Source of the DNA: Liolophura sinensis
Lineage: Eukaryota > Mollusca > Polyplacophora > Chitonida > Chitonidae
NCBI RefSeq assembly: GCF_032854445.1
Contig: NC_088297.1
Span: forward strand, 5,145,991 to 5,209,990
Direction: 5' to 3'
DNA: 64,000 nt
Part shown: piece after piece, positions 49,605-61,300 of the stretch
Layout: every line of letters starts with the position of its first letter
Position numbering within the stretch: position 1 is the first letter of the stretch
Position numbers and translations under genes: made by a program
Notes under the pieces: generated by a model
Told to the model about the DNA's origin: nothing
Database searches by the model: none
Seen by the model: the letters and a program-made list of their open reading frames with translations, nothing else

Positions 49605-50340
49605 GTTACCATGACAACTGCTCAAGTGGACAAATGTGTCCATCACAAATGAAAACTTTAAGTGGAACAGCTGGAATTATAGTCCCGACAAAATCATTTC
49701 TGTTTATATAGTATATATAAAGAAAATATCTACCCGGTTACCATGACAACCATGACACATCGTCCTCTGTGTATCTATGTATCCACCAAAAATTCAAATG
49801 TGGAAAACAGTTGGAGTTGTAGCCCAGACACGAAGTTGCATCTATTTATATAGTATATATCAGGTAAATGGCTACCTGGTTACCATGACGACCACGAGAA
49901 TGGATAACTGTGAGTCGTGATAGATCGTCATCTCTGTATCTACATGTATGTGTCCACCAAAAATTAAAACTCTATGTGGAAAACTCTTGCAGTTATAGCC
50001 CCGACACAAAATCATATCTATTTTGCATATAGTACGTACAGGGAAAATGGCAATCTGGTAACCATGACAACCAAGCAAATGGACAAATGTGAGTCACAAC
50101 ACATCATCATCTGTTTACGTATGCATCCACTGAAAATGAGAACTCTCCACGGAAAACAGCTGGACTTACAGCCCGGACACAAAATCATATCTATATGGTA
50201 TATACAGGGACACTTGCAATCTGGTAACTATGACAACCGTGAAAGTGAACAAATGTGAGTCGCAACACATTATCTGGTAACCATGACAACTGGGCAAATC
50301 CACCAAAAATTTAAACTCTATGTTGAAAACTGTTGGAGTT
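49605..50340. repeat. Degenerate tandem repeat of about 130-165 bp, about 5 copies
   Basis: Each copy has GGTTACCATGACAAC (or GGTAACCATGACAAC), a GACAAATG or TGTATC segment, CCACCAAAAATT, TGGAAAACAGTTGGAGTTG and AGTATATA(CA)GG. Spacing is irregular because of indels. Confidence 0.75.
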
Positions 50341-50397
50341 ATAGTCCGAGCATGAATATGGATGATCGGACGGACCCCCACCCCCCAACTGAAGTCA

Positions 50398-50490
50398 ATA
50401 AATTTATTTATTGATTTATTTGATTGGAGTAACATCCTATATTTCACTCATACGAAGGCAGTCATCATCATGGTGAGAGGAGACGAAGTC
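50398..50490 (-). mobile_element. Diverged 3' fragment of the main SINE
   Basis: TTATTTGATTGGAGTAACAT, TATTTCACTCATACGAAGGC and CATCATGGTGAGAGGAGA correspond to the tail and 3' module. Confidence 0.75.
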
Positions 50491-51784
50491 AACAGAGGAT
50501 TTTAGATAACGATAAAAACTGAACAAAGCAGAACTGAATTTTAGCTTTCAACTCGTAACAGTTTTATTTCAACTACTGATATTGCGATCATTTTGTACAA
50601 CGCTCTTAGACATTCTAGTTGGACTGGCCAGACATCACATAACCATGTTTTTCAGGTGTATGACACAGCACTATACAGTTCTATGTACACAGTTGGTTGC
50701 TGTCATGATTAATCAAAAACGTAACGCTTAGAATACAGCATGATTATACATAACTACAAGTATGCTGCAGAAAAACTAAACATGATTGTAACGATATACA
50801 ACAATGATGCAAAAAAAACAATGTGAACTTGATCGTTTTGGGGAAAACCTTTTCAAACAAGCACAAACTTGAAAAAGATGTGCTCGTGTGCAAGGGGTCA
50901 AAGGTCTTGAACTCTGGTCGCTTACCACAGAGTCAATGGGCCATGTTAGGACAGGACGTGAAAAAAAATTGTATGTCAAAAGCGTAGACGGACACAAACA
51001 AATAGCAAAAAGGTTTTCACAGCCCACAAAATTTCTCTGCTAATTTTTTTCATTTGAAAGGGGGGGGGGGTCAGTCAAGGGGCACAAATTACACCTCTGA
51101 CAACTGCCCCCCACCAACCCCCAAAAAACATGGCCCACAAAAATGAGACACAAACACCACATCTGCACATTCATGGCACAATTGTTTTTTGACAGAAATG
51201 CAGGAAATTTGCAGCACTGTTAAACTCATTTCTCTTCCAAAATTCTTTATATTCATACCGGCTGAATTGATTTCTCAATGTACATGTACAAGAAAAAATT
51301 ATCACAGTCTGTTCGTAACATGTTATGTGTGCACACCACACCACTACAATTATCTCTTGCTGAAGTTGCAAAATCTGACCAATCTTTCTGATGGTTACCA
51401 TGACAACATCCATATAAAAACTTGAGGAAAGCATAAATTTACATATTTACATGTCCAATCCAGTGGTCATAAAGCTCAACACGCTGGCACAAGATGCATT
51501 TTCTTTAACTTACCCTAAATGACCTAAACTTTAACCACAAAAGAGCTTTTTTTGGAGGCAAATAAATGTTATGAGATATTATTTTCAGTAATGAAACAAT
51601 TTTCCAGTGGAATATCACCTTGTGTTCCAAGTAACCCTCAAAACAACCTTATAAAATCTATAGAACTTTGATAATCATGAAAAATGGGCGAAATTTACGG
51701 TCAGTTAGGGTGCCCTTTCTTAGGTGTGACTTTTTCAAGAATATCTAGCACAAGTGTTAGTCCATTTCTTCAATGGAATTCTTT
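50491..51784. other. Noncoding interval between convergent genes
   Basis: No exon was recognised. On the minus strand an AATAAA at about 50563-50568 might end a very long TRAPPC9 3' UTR, but nothing demonstrates it. A G-run lies at about 51061. Confidence 0.4.
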
Positions 51785-52130
51785 AAACAGAATTACGGCT
51801 AAATCCTTAACACAGAATTACGGCATGACTTTAACATAGAATTACGGCTTGACCTTAACATAGAATTATGGTTTGACCTTAACACAGAATTACAGCTTGA
51901 CCGTATGGCAAAATTACGGCTTGACCTTAACATAGAATTACGGTTTGACCTTAACACAGAATTACGGCTTGACCTTAACACAGAATTACAGCTTGACCGT
52001 ATGGCAAAATTACGGCTTGACCTTAACATAGAATTACGGCTTGACCTTAACACAGAATTAGGGCTTGACCTTAACATAGAATTATGGCTTGACCATAAGA
52101 CAGAATTATGGCTTGATCTTAACATAGAAT
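51785..52130. repeat. 24-bp tandem repeat, about 14 copies
   Basis: The unit is GAATTACGGCTTGACCTTAA plus CATA, with variants CACA, TATGGC and ACAGC. Because 24 is a multiple of 3, frames on both strands read repetitive peptides (LDLNIELR on plus, MLRSSRNS on minus). Both are treated as noncoding. Confidence 0.95.
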
Positions 52131-52139
52131 ATAATGTTA

Positions 52140-53145
52140 TGTGGAATTACGGTCAGTGGTTAAGCTCCACACTGCACACACAAGACAGGGGTGTGGCTTA
52201 TGCAAATGACATAATCTTGTCACTCAATGCCAACTTGCTTCGTAGTCATTTCAAACTGACACAGGTAGAAATCTGACTGGCTGAAAACTGATTACATTCA
52301 GAGGACAATTTCACACAACTCATTCCTATCTGGCTGCACGCTAACAGAATTGACAGACTGAAAACGGATTGACCCACAGGCTACAGAGAATTTCAGTGCG
52401 TTATGTTTAACAAGTGATTAAAATAGCACTGGGAGAAGTATGAACGCAATAATGGCAACAGTAAAAACCAATAATCTGTCCCCTAAAGCTAAAGAACCAA
52501 TGACCAATACCAGTCACTACTGGTTTTCTCCGAAGCAGTTTAACACTGTACCCTATAACATTAGAGGGGACAATGCTTTGGCGTTCAGTCTAAGGAGATC
52601 ACGCAGTCTCTAGCTTCCGTGCCATCAACCAAAATGCGTACAGACACTCTTTGGTGCCACCCATCTACCTGTCCACGTAAATTCTGACAGCATAAGTAGT
52701 TCACATCAGACAAAAATGTAACGCTTCAGGGGTGTTTCTTCATAAAAAATGAAAAAAAAAAAACAATTTTCAAAAACAGAAAAATTTCACAGCTATATTA
52801 CCATAGTTGGACGCTTGAATGTTTCTGAACGCAGAGCTGGGAGCCTATTTTCAAGTGACAAATATTGATGAAATCTGTACATTTGATTAACATACACAAA
52901 GAATAGTTCATACTTTATTCACAAAGTAATATCATAATATATCCACATCAGTATAATGAGAGTTTATTCCACACCCCTGGGTTATGTACAGCGGACTAGG
53001 TTTTTTAAGTTACAATGATTTCGTCAACAGGAGACCAAAACAACATTAGCAGTAAGACATCATTGCTGATGGGTCTCTCACAAAACACTGAATTTCTCCC
53101 TTTGTACTACCCTGATCTTGGTGCCCCATCAAGATTCATATCACA
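52140..53145. other. Noncoding interval
   Basis: Unique-looking AT-rich sequence without recognisable exon or repeat. Confidence 0.4.
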
Positions 53146-53149
53146 TATC

Positions 53150-53722
53150 TGCTACATTAGCAGGAAATCAAGGCTACATAAGCAGGAAACCAAGGCTACG
53201 TTAGCAGGAAATCAAGGCTATGTTAGCAGGAAATCAAGGCTACTTTAACAGGAAACCAAGGCTACATTAGCAGGAAATCAAGGCTACATTAACAGGAAAC
53301 CAAGGCTACATTAGCAGGAAACCAAGGCTACATTAGCAGGAAATCAAGGATAGATTAGCAGGAAATCAAGGCTACATTAGCGGGAAATCAAGCAGGAAAT
53401 CAAGGCAATATTAGCAGGATATCAAGGCTACATACGCAGGAAACCAAGGCTACATTAGCAGGAAATCAAGGCTACATAAGCAGGAAACCAAGGCTACATT
53501 AACAGGAAACCAAGGCTACATTAGCAGGAAACCAAGGCTACATTAGCAGGAAATCAAGGCTACATTAATGGGAAATCAAGGCTACATTAGCAGGAAATCA
53601 TGGCTACATTAGCAGGAAACCAAGGCTACATTAGCAGGAAACCAAAGCTACATTAGCAGGAAACCAAGGCTACATTAGCAGGAAATCAAGGCTATATTAG
53701 CAGGAAATCAAGGCTACCATAA
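53150..53722. repeat. 22-bp tandem repeat, about 26 copies
   Basis: The unit is ACATTAGCAGGAAATCAAGG plus CT, with a common variant GAAACC. A few copies carry small deletions near 53390. Confidence 0.96.
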
Positions 53723-53824
53723 GATTATAGTTATAGATAGCAGCCTAAAAAGTTTGAACGTTTTAACTTTACACAGGCTGACAAACGAGAGCAGTTCGTT
53801 AATCTGTCTTCACACATACATAAT

Positions 53825-54050
53825 CACACTTCCTGTAATTCTTCAACCTTTTCGCATGTTTGCAAGGTGTATATTAAAGCATATTCTGAAGCCTTTATTC
53901 TGTGATGACTGAATTATACTCCTTGTGAAGCCCTGAAACTGGCCAATCCAATCAATGTAGTTTTGTCTCCAAAATCAAATTGGAAATATGCATAAATTGC
54001 GCTGAAAATGGTTCTTTCATATACAAAAAGGTTGAGCAATTAGGGTACTG
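53825..54050 (-). repeat. Dispersed repeat, family R2, copy 3
   Basis: Complementary to the copies at 34185-34365 and 39450-39635: TGTAATTCTTCAACCTTTTC, TGTTTGCAAGGTGTATATT, GCCCTGAAACTGGCCAATCC and AATATGCATAAATTGCGC in order. Confidence 0.7.
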
Positions 54051-54562
54051 TCATTTTTTTTTCTGAGTATTATTCTATTCATTATTCCGTGTACACATTC
54101 TGCTTGAACTGGGTGGGAAATCGCAAGGTACTTGTGCAACGAGTTTACTACAGATCCATCGTTGCTATTTTTGCTGCCATGGACTGGGATGCCCTTGGTT
54201 GTCCTTTTCTGTATGTTGGCTTCTGAACACACAACATTTTGAGGCTCAACAAACTAAAGTCCTGAAGGTAATGGAGCTAAATATCAATGACTTTTACGTT
54301 CAGACTTACATTCCACTGACCATTCCGAAAAAAGGCAATTTGGATTTTGAAATGTAATTCTGTTGATTTAGCTTAAAAAGAATTTGCTAATTTGCATGTA
54401 ATTCCAACTGCATGTTGGCCGCAGCTTGTGATTTCCTACCCAGCTAAAAAGAAGGTGTCTCTGAGGGCAGAGGGTGCACACTGCTGAATGTCTCCCGACG
54501 TCGTTGGAAAAAATAAACTACACCTTTCACTAAGGCCAACAATTAGTACTGCAGCTTCAGTT

Positions 54563-54770
54563 GTGTTTACTTATTTATTTATTTGATTGGTGTTTTACGC
54601 TGTGCTCAAAAATATTTAGCTTCTACGACAACAGCCAGCATTATTGTGGGAGGCAACCGGGCACACTCCGGCCTGGGAGGAAGCCAGCATGAACTGGGCT
54701 TTGAACTCTCAGTGACTGCATTCATGAGAGGCTCCTGGGTCACTGCACATTCTAACTAGCCGTGGAGGCC
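54563..54770 (-). mobile_element. SINE with internal deletion, near-complete head
   Basis: ACTTATTTATTTATTTGATT to GGAAGCCAGCATGAACTGGG to GAGAGGCTCCTGGGTCAC and CCGTGGAGGCC. The CATCCGCAGGTTGCTGG part is missing. Confidence 0.92.
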
Positions 54771-55011
54771 ACGCCTCGGTTGTAAAATCATTCCATAATG
54801 GAGCATGACTTTTTCCTACATGAAGGGATTTAATCAGAAATACGAATCTAAAGTGTGTAATTCTGCACTGGCAAAATGTCGCCTCACGTAAACCTAAAAC
54901 ACATGAATTTTCATGAATGGTATCGCTGACAAAAAATCGGATTGATCACCACAGCTTTTCATTTTGGTTGTTGTTGTAAATGCCTGTAACCTTGAAAGCA
55001 CATACACAGTC

Positions 55012-55350
55012 TCAAGTGTTCAGCTCTTGCTGTGAATTTTGAGAATGTTCTTCGGAATGCAATTCATTTTCCTTAGGAAAGCAAATGCTTCTCTCTTCCA
55101 AACATTGCACACTGCCCTTGACCTTTGACCCTGAAGGATCTGATGACCTTGGCCTTTCGTTGCTATGGTTACCACTGGTTTCACAAACAATTATTTTTGG
55201 TGCAGGAAGGAGAGTCCATCTGTCCGGTTTTCCCGCCAACTCACTTCCTGGATCACAGTTACCCATAATGCACCTGACTTCCAGCAAGTATTCTCCTCCC
55301 GTCAAGAAGACAAAATCACAGCTGTGCTTAAAACCATCCTCAGAGGCAAT
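55012..55350 (-). CDS. TRAPPC9: TRAPPC9 last exon and stop
   Basis: The acceptor is CTCGTTTCAG. The exon encodes IASEDGFKHSCDFVFLTGG and EYLLEVRCIMG, then the conserved W-LP-P-I-V segment (DRWTLLPAPKIIV). A variable tail from CETSGNHSNERPRSS to QNSQQELNT follows, with the stop at 55012-55014. The exon encodes 112 residues, about half of them in the tail. Confidence 0.93.
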   Translation of the reverse strand: MASEDGFKHSCDFVFLTGGEYLLEVRCIMGNCDPGSELAGKPDRWTLLPAPKIIVCETSGNHSNERPRSSDPSGSKVKGSVQCLEERSICFPKENELHSEEHSQNSQQELNT

Positions 55351-58300
55351 CTGAAACGAGACAAAACGAATATAGATTCAAATGAAAGAGTACTATTTCA
55401 TGATTTGTTCTAATGAATTTTTTCATGTCATGACAAACTAAATGTAGGTCACTATGCAGTAATCTTATCTCTCATTTATCCAAAGGTGAAAAAGTAAGAT
55501 GTTTTTTTTAATTGGTATTTCATATTATACTCAGAAATATTTCGCTTACACAGTGGCAGTCAGGTGGAGACTCCTGGTGATGCAACGGTGCATCCGACAG
55601 TGATACTCTTATACATATATGTCAAATGTAAATTGATTACTTCACTCTAGGTAGCTTAACCCCACAAACCTGTATGTTGGGACATCTTTTTTTTTTCTGA
55701 TCTTTATTACTCCTATCTATGTAACTGACAAATCTAGCAAAGGCATTTGCCACAAATCATCTGAACGGCTAGAAAGCCTTGAAATGATGTCTGTTGTCCG
55801 AACATTAGAGGTCATGCATGTATCCATTGATGAGGTATGACATTGAACCGTATCCTCTATCATTTAAATAAAAATGTCCAACTTCACAAATCACACCTCT
55901 GACAATGGAATAATGTTTGTTCCCATGGTAACAACTTTCTCTTCAGTGTTATATTCCCTGTATCCATTCCCGTTGTCTTGGTAACAGACAATATGCAGCA
56001 AGGCACCTTCCATAGTGGGGATATCTGAAAGGAGAAATCAGGGGTTACAGGGGTAATACAACAACTGAAAAGAGTCAACAACACATCCAGTATGGGTACA
56101 TGTAATCCTTGTATTCACCACAAAAGACTTCCTTTACAAGACACTACAAAACACATGTGGCCACCACCATACACACATAAAAACTGCTGGTCATCCTCTC
56201 CCTCTCCCATGCTCCTCTGTTCTCCTGAGCCCTCTACTGGCTAGCTTCCCACACTCAGGGTTATGGCCCTTTGGACTAACCACACATGCATAGCCCTCTA
56301 TTACAAGTGAGAGCAAGAAATAGGATTGACAACAACAACACAGACATAGCCTAATTCTTCGAACCTTTTCAACCGCCACTCCACCCAATCATCTGAAACA
56401 TTCTGAACTATCTATGGGGTGCAGAGAATATAATTTGCACAGTTTTGTGAAGCCTGCATCTTCAATGTCATGAATAAATCATTTCAGCATCATTTTCATG
56501 ATAACTGTGAACATAAATTCTGCCATAATGTGCCTTTGAGATCGAAAAGATTGAGGATTTACAGGAAATTTATTTACATTTAATGATATACGTATACATA
56601 GAAACCATGTATATTCCACAAAAAGAACATCATGATTTGGCAACAGCTGATGTGAAAAGAGCCTGTGTTGGACAATGTACGCATTGCATTGTACATCACA
56701 TGTTTCAAGGGTACATGAAATACTGCGCTCTTATTTCTTTATATAGAGTTTGGGATGTGGCCTAACATATAAAAGTAGTCCACTTCGGGAGCGGTAGTTC
56801 CAGGGTCAATTCTTGATCGAGTCACACCTAAGACCTTAAAAAGAGGAAGTTGTAACTTCCTCGCTTGGCGTCCAGCATGAAGGGGATAGTGCAACAACTG
56901 GTTGACCTGTATCAGTATAATGGCTTGGGTGGGGCGGCTTACTTGCCTTCAGTAATGCGTCTCAGTGAAGCAGCACTAGATAAAAGAGCGATGGAAATCC
57001 TTCCTGCAACAAGATGACTGAAAAATCATTAAGCAAGACGTTAAACCCCAAGCACTCACTCACTAACATATGAAAGTATAAAAAAACTTTTCAGCTTTCT
57101 TCTTAGGGCATAAAAAGAGCATTAAACTACAATTTTTCAAAGGCCCTAGCAGTCAGTCCGAAAATCACGTAGCCTGCTGTGGTGACCTCAACAGTGATAG
57201 CTGTCAAATCAACTTTGTTGGGGGAGGGGGGAGGAGAGGGGGAGGGGGGGGGAAGAGTCCAAGAATCAGGGGGCGCTAAGCTGTTTCTAACTTCTAGGCC
57301 ACTGAAGCGTGTATTCCCACTGTAGGTCCAGGTGAAGGACCAGCTGGGCGGGGGAGAGCTAAATCCAACCAATAACACCACAACAACATATACTGGTACA
57401 AAGATTTTATTCGACAGGAACAAAGTCCTGGGAGGAACAACTTAGCCCTGGGAAGGAACAACCTAGTCCTGGAAGGAACAACTTAGTCCTGGGAAGAACA
57501 CTTAGTCCTGGAAGGAATAACTTAGTCCTTGGAGGAACAACTTAGTCCTGGGAAGAACACTTAGTCCTGGAAGGAACAACTTAGTCCTTGGAGGAACAAC
57601 TTAGTCCTGGAAGGAACAACTTAGTCCTGGAAGGAACAACTTAGTCCTGGAAGGAACAACTTAGTCCTTGGAGGAACAACTTAGTCCTGGAAGGAACAAC
57701 TTAGTCCTGGGAGGAACAACTTAGTCCTGGAAGGAACAACTTAGTCTTTGGAGGAACAACTTAGTTCTGGGAGCACCTCAGACATATACATGCAGGTGCA
57801 CGTTACAGGATGAATATGGTACATACAGGTAAACAATGATCCTGTTTCAAGTGTTACCTGAGTCTGTTGTTAACTGGACGTCTAGGCTGACCAGTTCTCC
57901 CTGACTGACCTCAACACCACAAGATGGCTCATACGTTTTCGAGTTGAGCGTCACATCTGAAAGTAAACAGGTGAATGATACGACTGATTCTGTGTCTGAG
58001 GGCACCATTAAAACTATGTTCTTTGGGTATAACCTGAAAAGCAGACAACTGAGAATTGAGTGCTGGGAGAACTACCGACCACTGACAAGCACCTGAAAAA
58101 AATCTCATGATTTAAGGTATTGAGACAACTGAGAATTGAGTGCTGGGAGAACTACCGACCACTGACAAGCACCTGAAAAAATCTCACGACCTAGGGTAGC
58201 TCACCATAATTTACATCTATAGCTTCTGCACTGATTTTTTTACGATTTGTAATTTGCCTGATTACATTTGTGACATTCTGTTCTGAAGATGTGTGTTCTG

Positions 58301-61300
58301 CACACTGTGACGCTGCTGGTGCTGTACTGGGAACATTCATCATCTCTAAAAGGTCACAATATGTACCATTACACCCATACATGTATAAAAACATTTTGCA
58401 CTTAGACAAAAAAAGTGGCTCTGTGGACCCATTTTTTTATTTGAAATTTAAGACCATGCTTATTTTTCTAACTTTTCCAGTGAAGTAAAACCCATAGATC
58501 TCAGTCATATGTAGTCTAGCTGTGTAGGGCATATAGGAGTTAAAAGGGACGAATATGTGGACATTTTAAACGTTCCATAGGCAAAAAAGTATTTGGATTA
58601 CCCTTTTTTTCATTATTTCATGTTACTTTTTCTCACAACTAAAACTCCGAGTGTTGCAAGTTTAATGTAGCCAGATATGACAGGGCTATCTGTACGGCTG
58701 CCTCTATAGCAAACTCACCCCAGTGTAGAGGAGAGGCCTGGAGAATAGCAAGTTGGGCTGATGACCAAGGGAGGTAATCCAGTGAGGCATGGCCACTCAC
58801 ACTGAGTATTGGCTGGTCACATGTTAAGGTAATGTCATACTTACAACCAATTATACAACTGCACCAGTTACTATGTTAAAGAGTGCAGATAAACTGTTCT
58901 GGTTTCTTACAGGATCATCAACAATTTCAACTTTGCCATGCACAATGCACACTATCGTAATTCATTGACCTTTTCGACCAGGAGGTGAAATTTGCCACTT
59001 TTACTTTGAATGATCAAAACTTAAAACTGTGTCCCAATGATGGGCTGGGTGTTTTCTCGCTTCGACCGATGGCTATCACCACAGGAGTCCGAAGCACATG
59101 TCTGGCAAGATGAAAGTAGTCCAGCGGATACAGGCTTGAACAATTCCAGACAACACCTATATTTTTATCCACGAATAAAGACAAAGACAGTGTCGAGCCA
59201 CAGTTGTTCACAAAGCCGTAAGTTTCGAAACTGTCTCAAAGCAGGTTCTTGCCAAACTGACAAGCTAACAACTGCCGCTCCATCACTGAATACATTACAC
59301 ACGGGGAACAGTGTTGTCTGTTCACAGTCCCATAAAAAAATGTAAGATATCTGGGTGCAATGTGTTTCAGCGATAAAGACCTGACTGACAAAGTATCCGT
59401 CGTTAAGCTCCGTAAAATACAGGGGGAAGCCTCATGCATGTGGTGTTTTGTCATCCCATTTTATAAGTGTCCCTGTATTCCCGCCATTTCATTTCAGAAA
59501 CCATCAGTTATACATGTAAACATACTTGGACAAGGTTTCCTAAACTGACACATGCTCAAACCGCGTTCTCACATTATTATGACAGCCCATTGCCATGTCT
59601 GTACATCAGTAAATTTGCACTGAGCCCATATAGGTAGACGAGGACAATCTCCAGACATTCCCAATTTCATAAAATGGCGATCACAAACTCAACATGGACG
59701 GATTGAACATTGTGTTGGCATGTGTGGAAATGGATGTCCATTACCAGCTTCATATTACAACAATTGTAAACATTCTGTTAAGACAAGGATAAATCTATTC
59801 TTACTCACATTATTGGGGAACTCAGTGACTGGGTAAGTCTTACCGATAACTGACAGCTTACAGAATTCAACAACGATCAATTATTTTCAATGACCCGCCC
59901 CTTGGGGCAAAAAAGTCAACACAATTGTGAAATCTCCCCGCCAATCTAGACTAGCTGATGGAGGCTCAACATTTCACATGCCGTCACGTGCCTAGTGAAG
60001 AGCCTGTGTATTTTAATTTGGGCTGATTTTATTACTTAACCATTTCAGCAAAGCCATCATAAAGTCATCTGCTGATACAGGTGGATTACAAAGATATTCA
60101 CAAGACTTTTCTACATGTCATCTTTTTACCACGGGTGGACTTCAAAACCATTACCAAAACAGCGTGGTCGGATCGGGGACTGCTGTGATTGGCCGGTCTT
60201 ACAAACAATGTTGGAACTTTGAAGGCTATACCCAGAGCTGGGTGAAGTTGAGATTTGCATATCAATATAACTCGGCTGTTTATATTTGAACACACTGTCA
60301 GTTTTGGACTGATCCTTCCTCCCCAAAACTTCTACACAACGAATGATATTGTCAGATCATGAAAGCCTCCACTGGTGAGGTGAGAAGATGTAAACAAAGC
60401 GGGTGAAAACAGATTTTCTTATGAGAAGAAACATGTAATGCTGAGTTTAATTTCTGTATTTAAATCTGGAGCATCACAGTGGCTCATATTTAACAATGTT
60501 GTGTTCATCCTACTGAAAAAAGAACGCTTGTGTTGGACCGATTATGGTGGGTTGACTCTGATTACAGGCAACAGACAATTGATTTCACCTCATGCTGCAT
60601 CGGCTCACTTGTTACTGAGAACAACTAAGGTCGAGTAGAAATTTAGAGTCTCACTAACATCTTCGCTTGTTCAAAACTCTTACAGATGAGCTTAAATAAT
60701 AAATTAAGTTGTGTAATACGTTATTAAACAGTTTGGCATCCGGCATTGCCCACAGTGAACAAATGATAGTACACAAAAGACAACGTGACACGGGAAATCA
60801 TCTGAGTGAAGGGGACTACATTTTTGCCTCAGACTGATCACTCAAAGCCTACGCCATCCCTTCAGTGGCGAGAGTGTATCCACACACATCGCTGGCCAGT
60901 TGACACGTGCCGACTTTCTAAATTGTCTATAGTTATATGGGTGAGAACCATCAACCACCCTCTGAGCGCTAGTCAACTTATCTGCTCAGATTCCCCTACA
61001 GCCCCTGACCCTGGTTTGTCAACTTTCCCTCAAGCATTCCGACCACGAGTGCCGCTCAGCTGGTCGAAAAGGTGAATGAACTACAGTAAGTGGATCTTTA
61101 CTGACAGGAACTAGACATAAGGCATTTTCACTACAAGTGTTTAGAATAAATTTCATTTTGATTCTCGGCTGTAAACTTTTGTGGCTCTTGGGCCCTTTCT
61201 GGGGTTCACACAGCATTACGCACCAGTAACTATCATGGTTTGATTGATTGATTTGATTGGTGTTTTACGCCGTACTCGAGAATATTTCACTCATACGACG

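Noticed and set aside
51799-52276. Repetitive frames on both strands (123 and 108 codons)
   Set aside because: The 24-bp repeat length is a multiple of 3, which keeps frames open; no other evidence.
50540-55011. Very long TRAPPC9 3' UTR ending near 50.56 kb
   Set aside because: The AATAAA there is plausible, but nothing connects it to the gene, and the interval contains SINEs and arrays.
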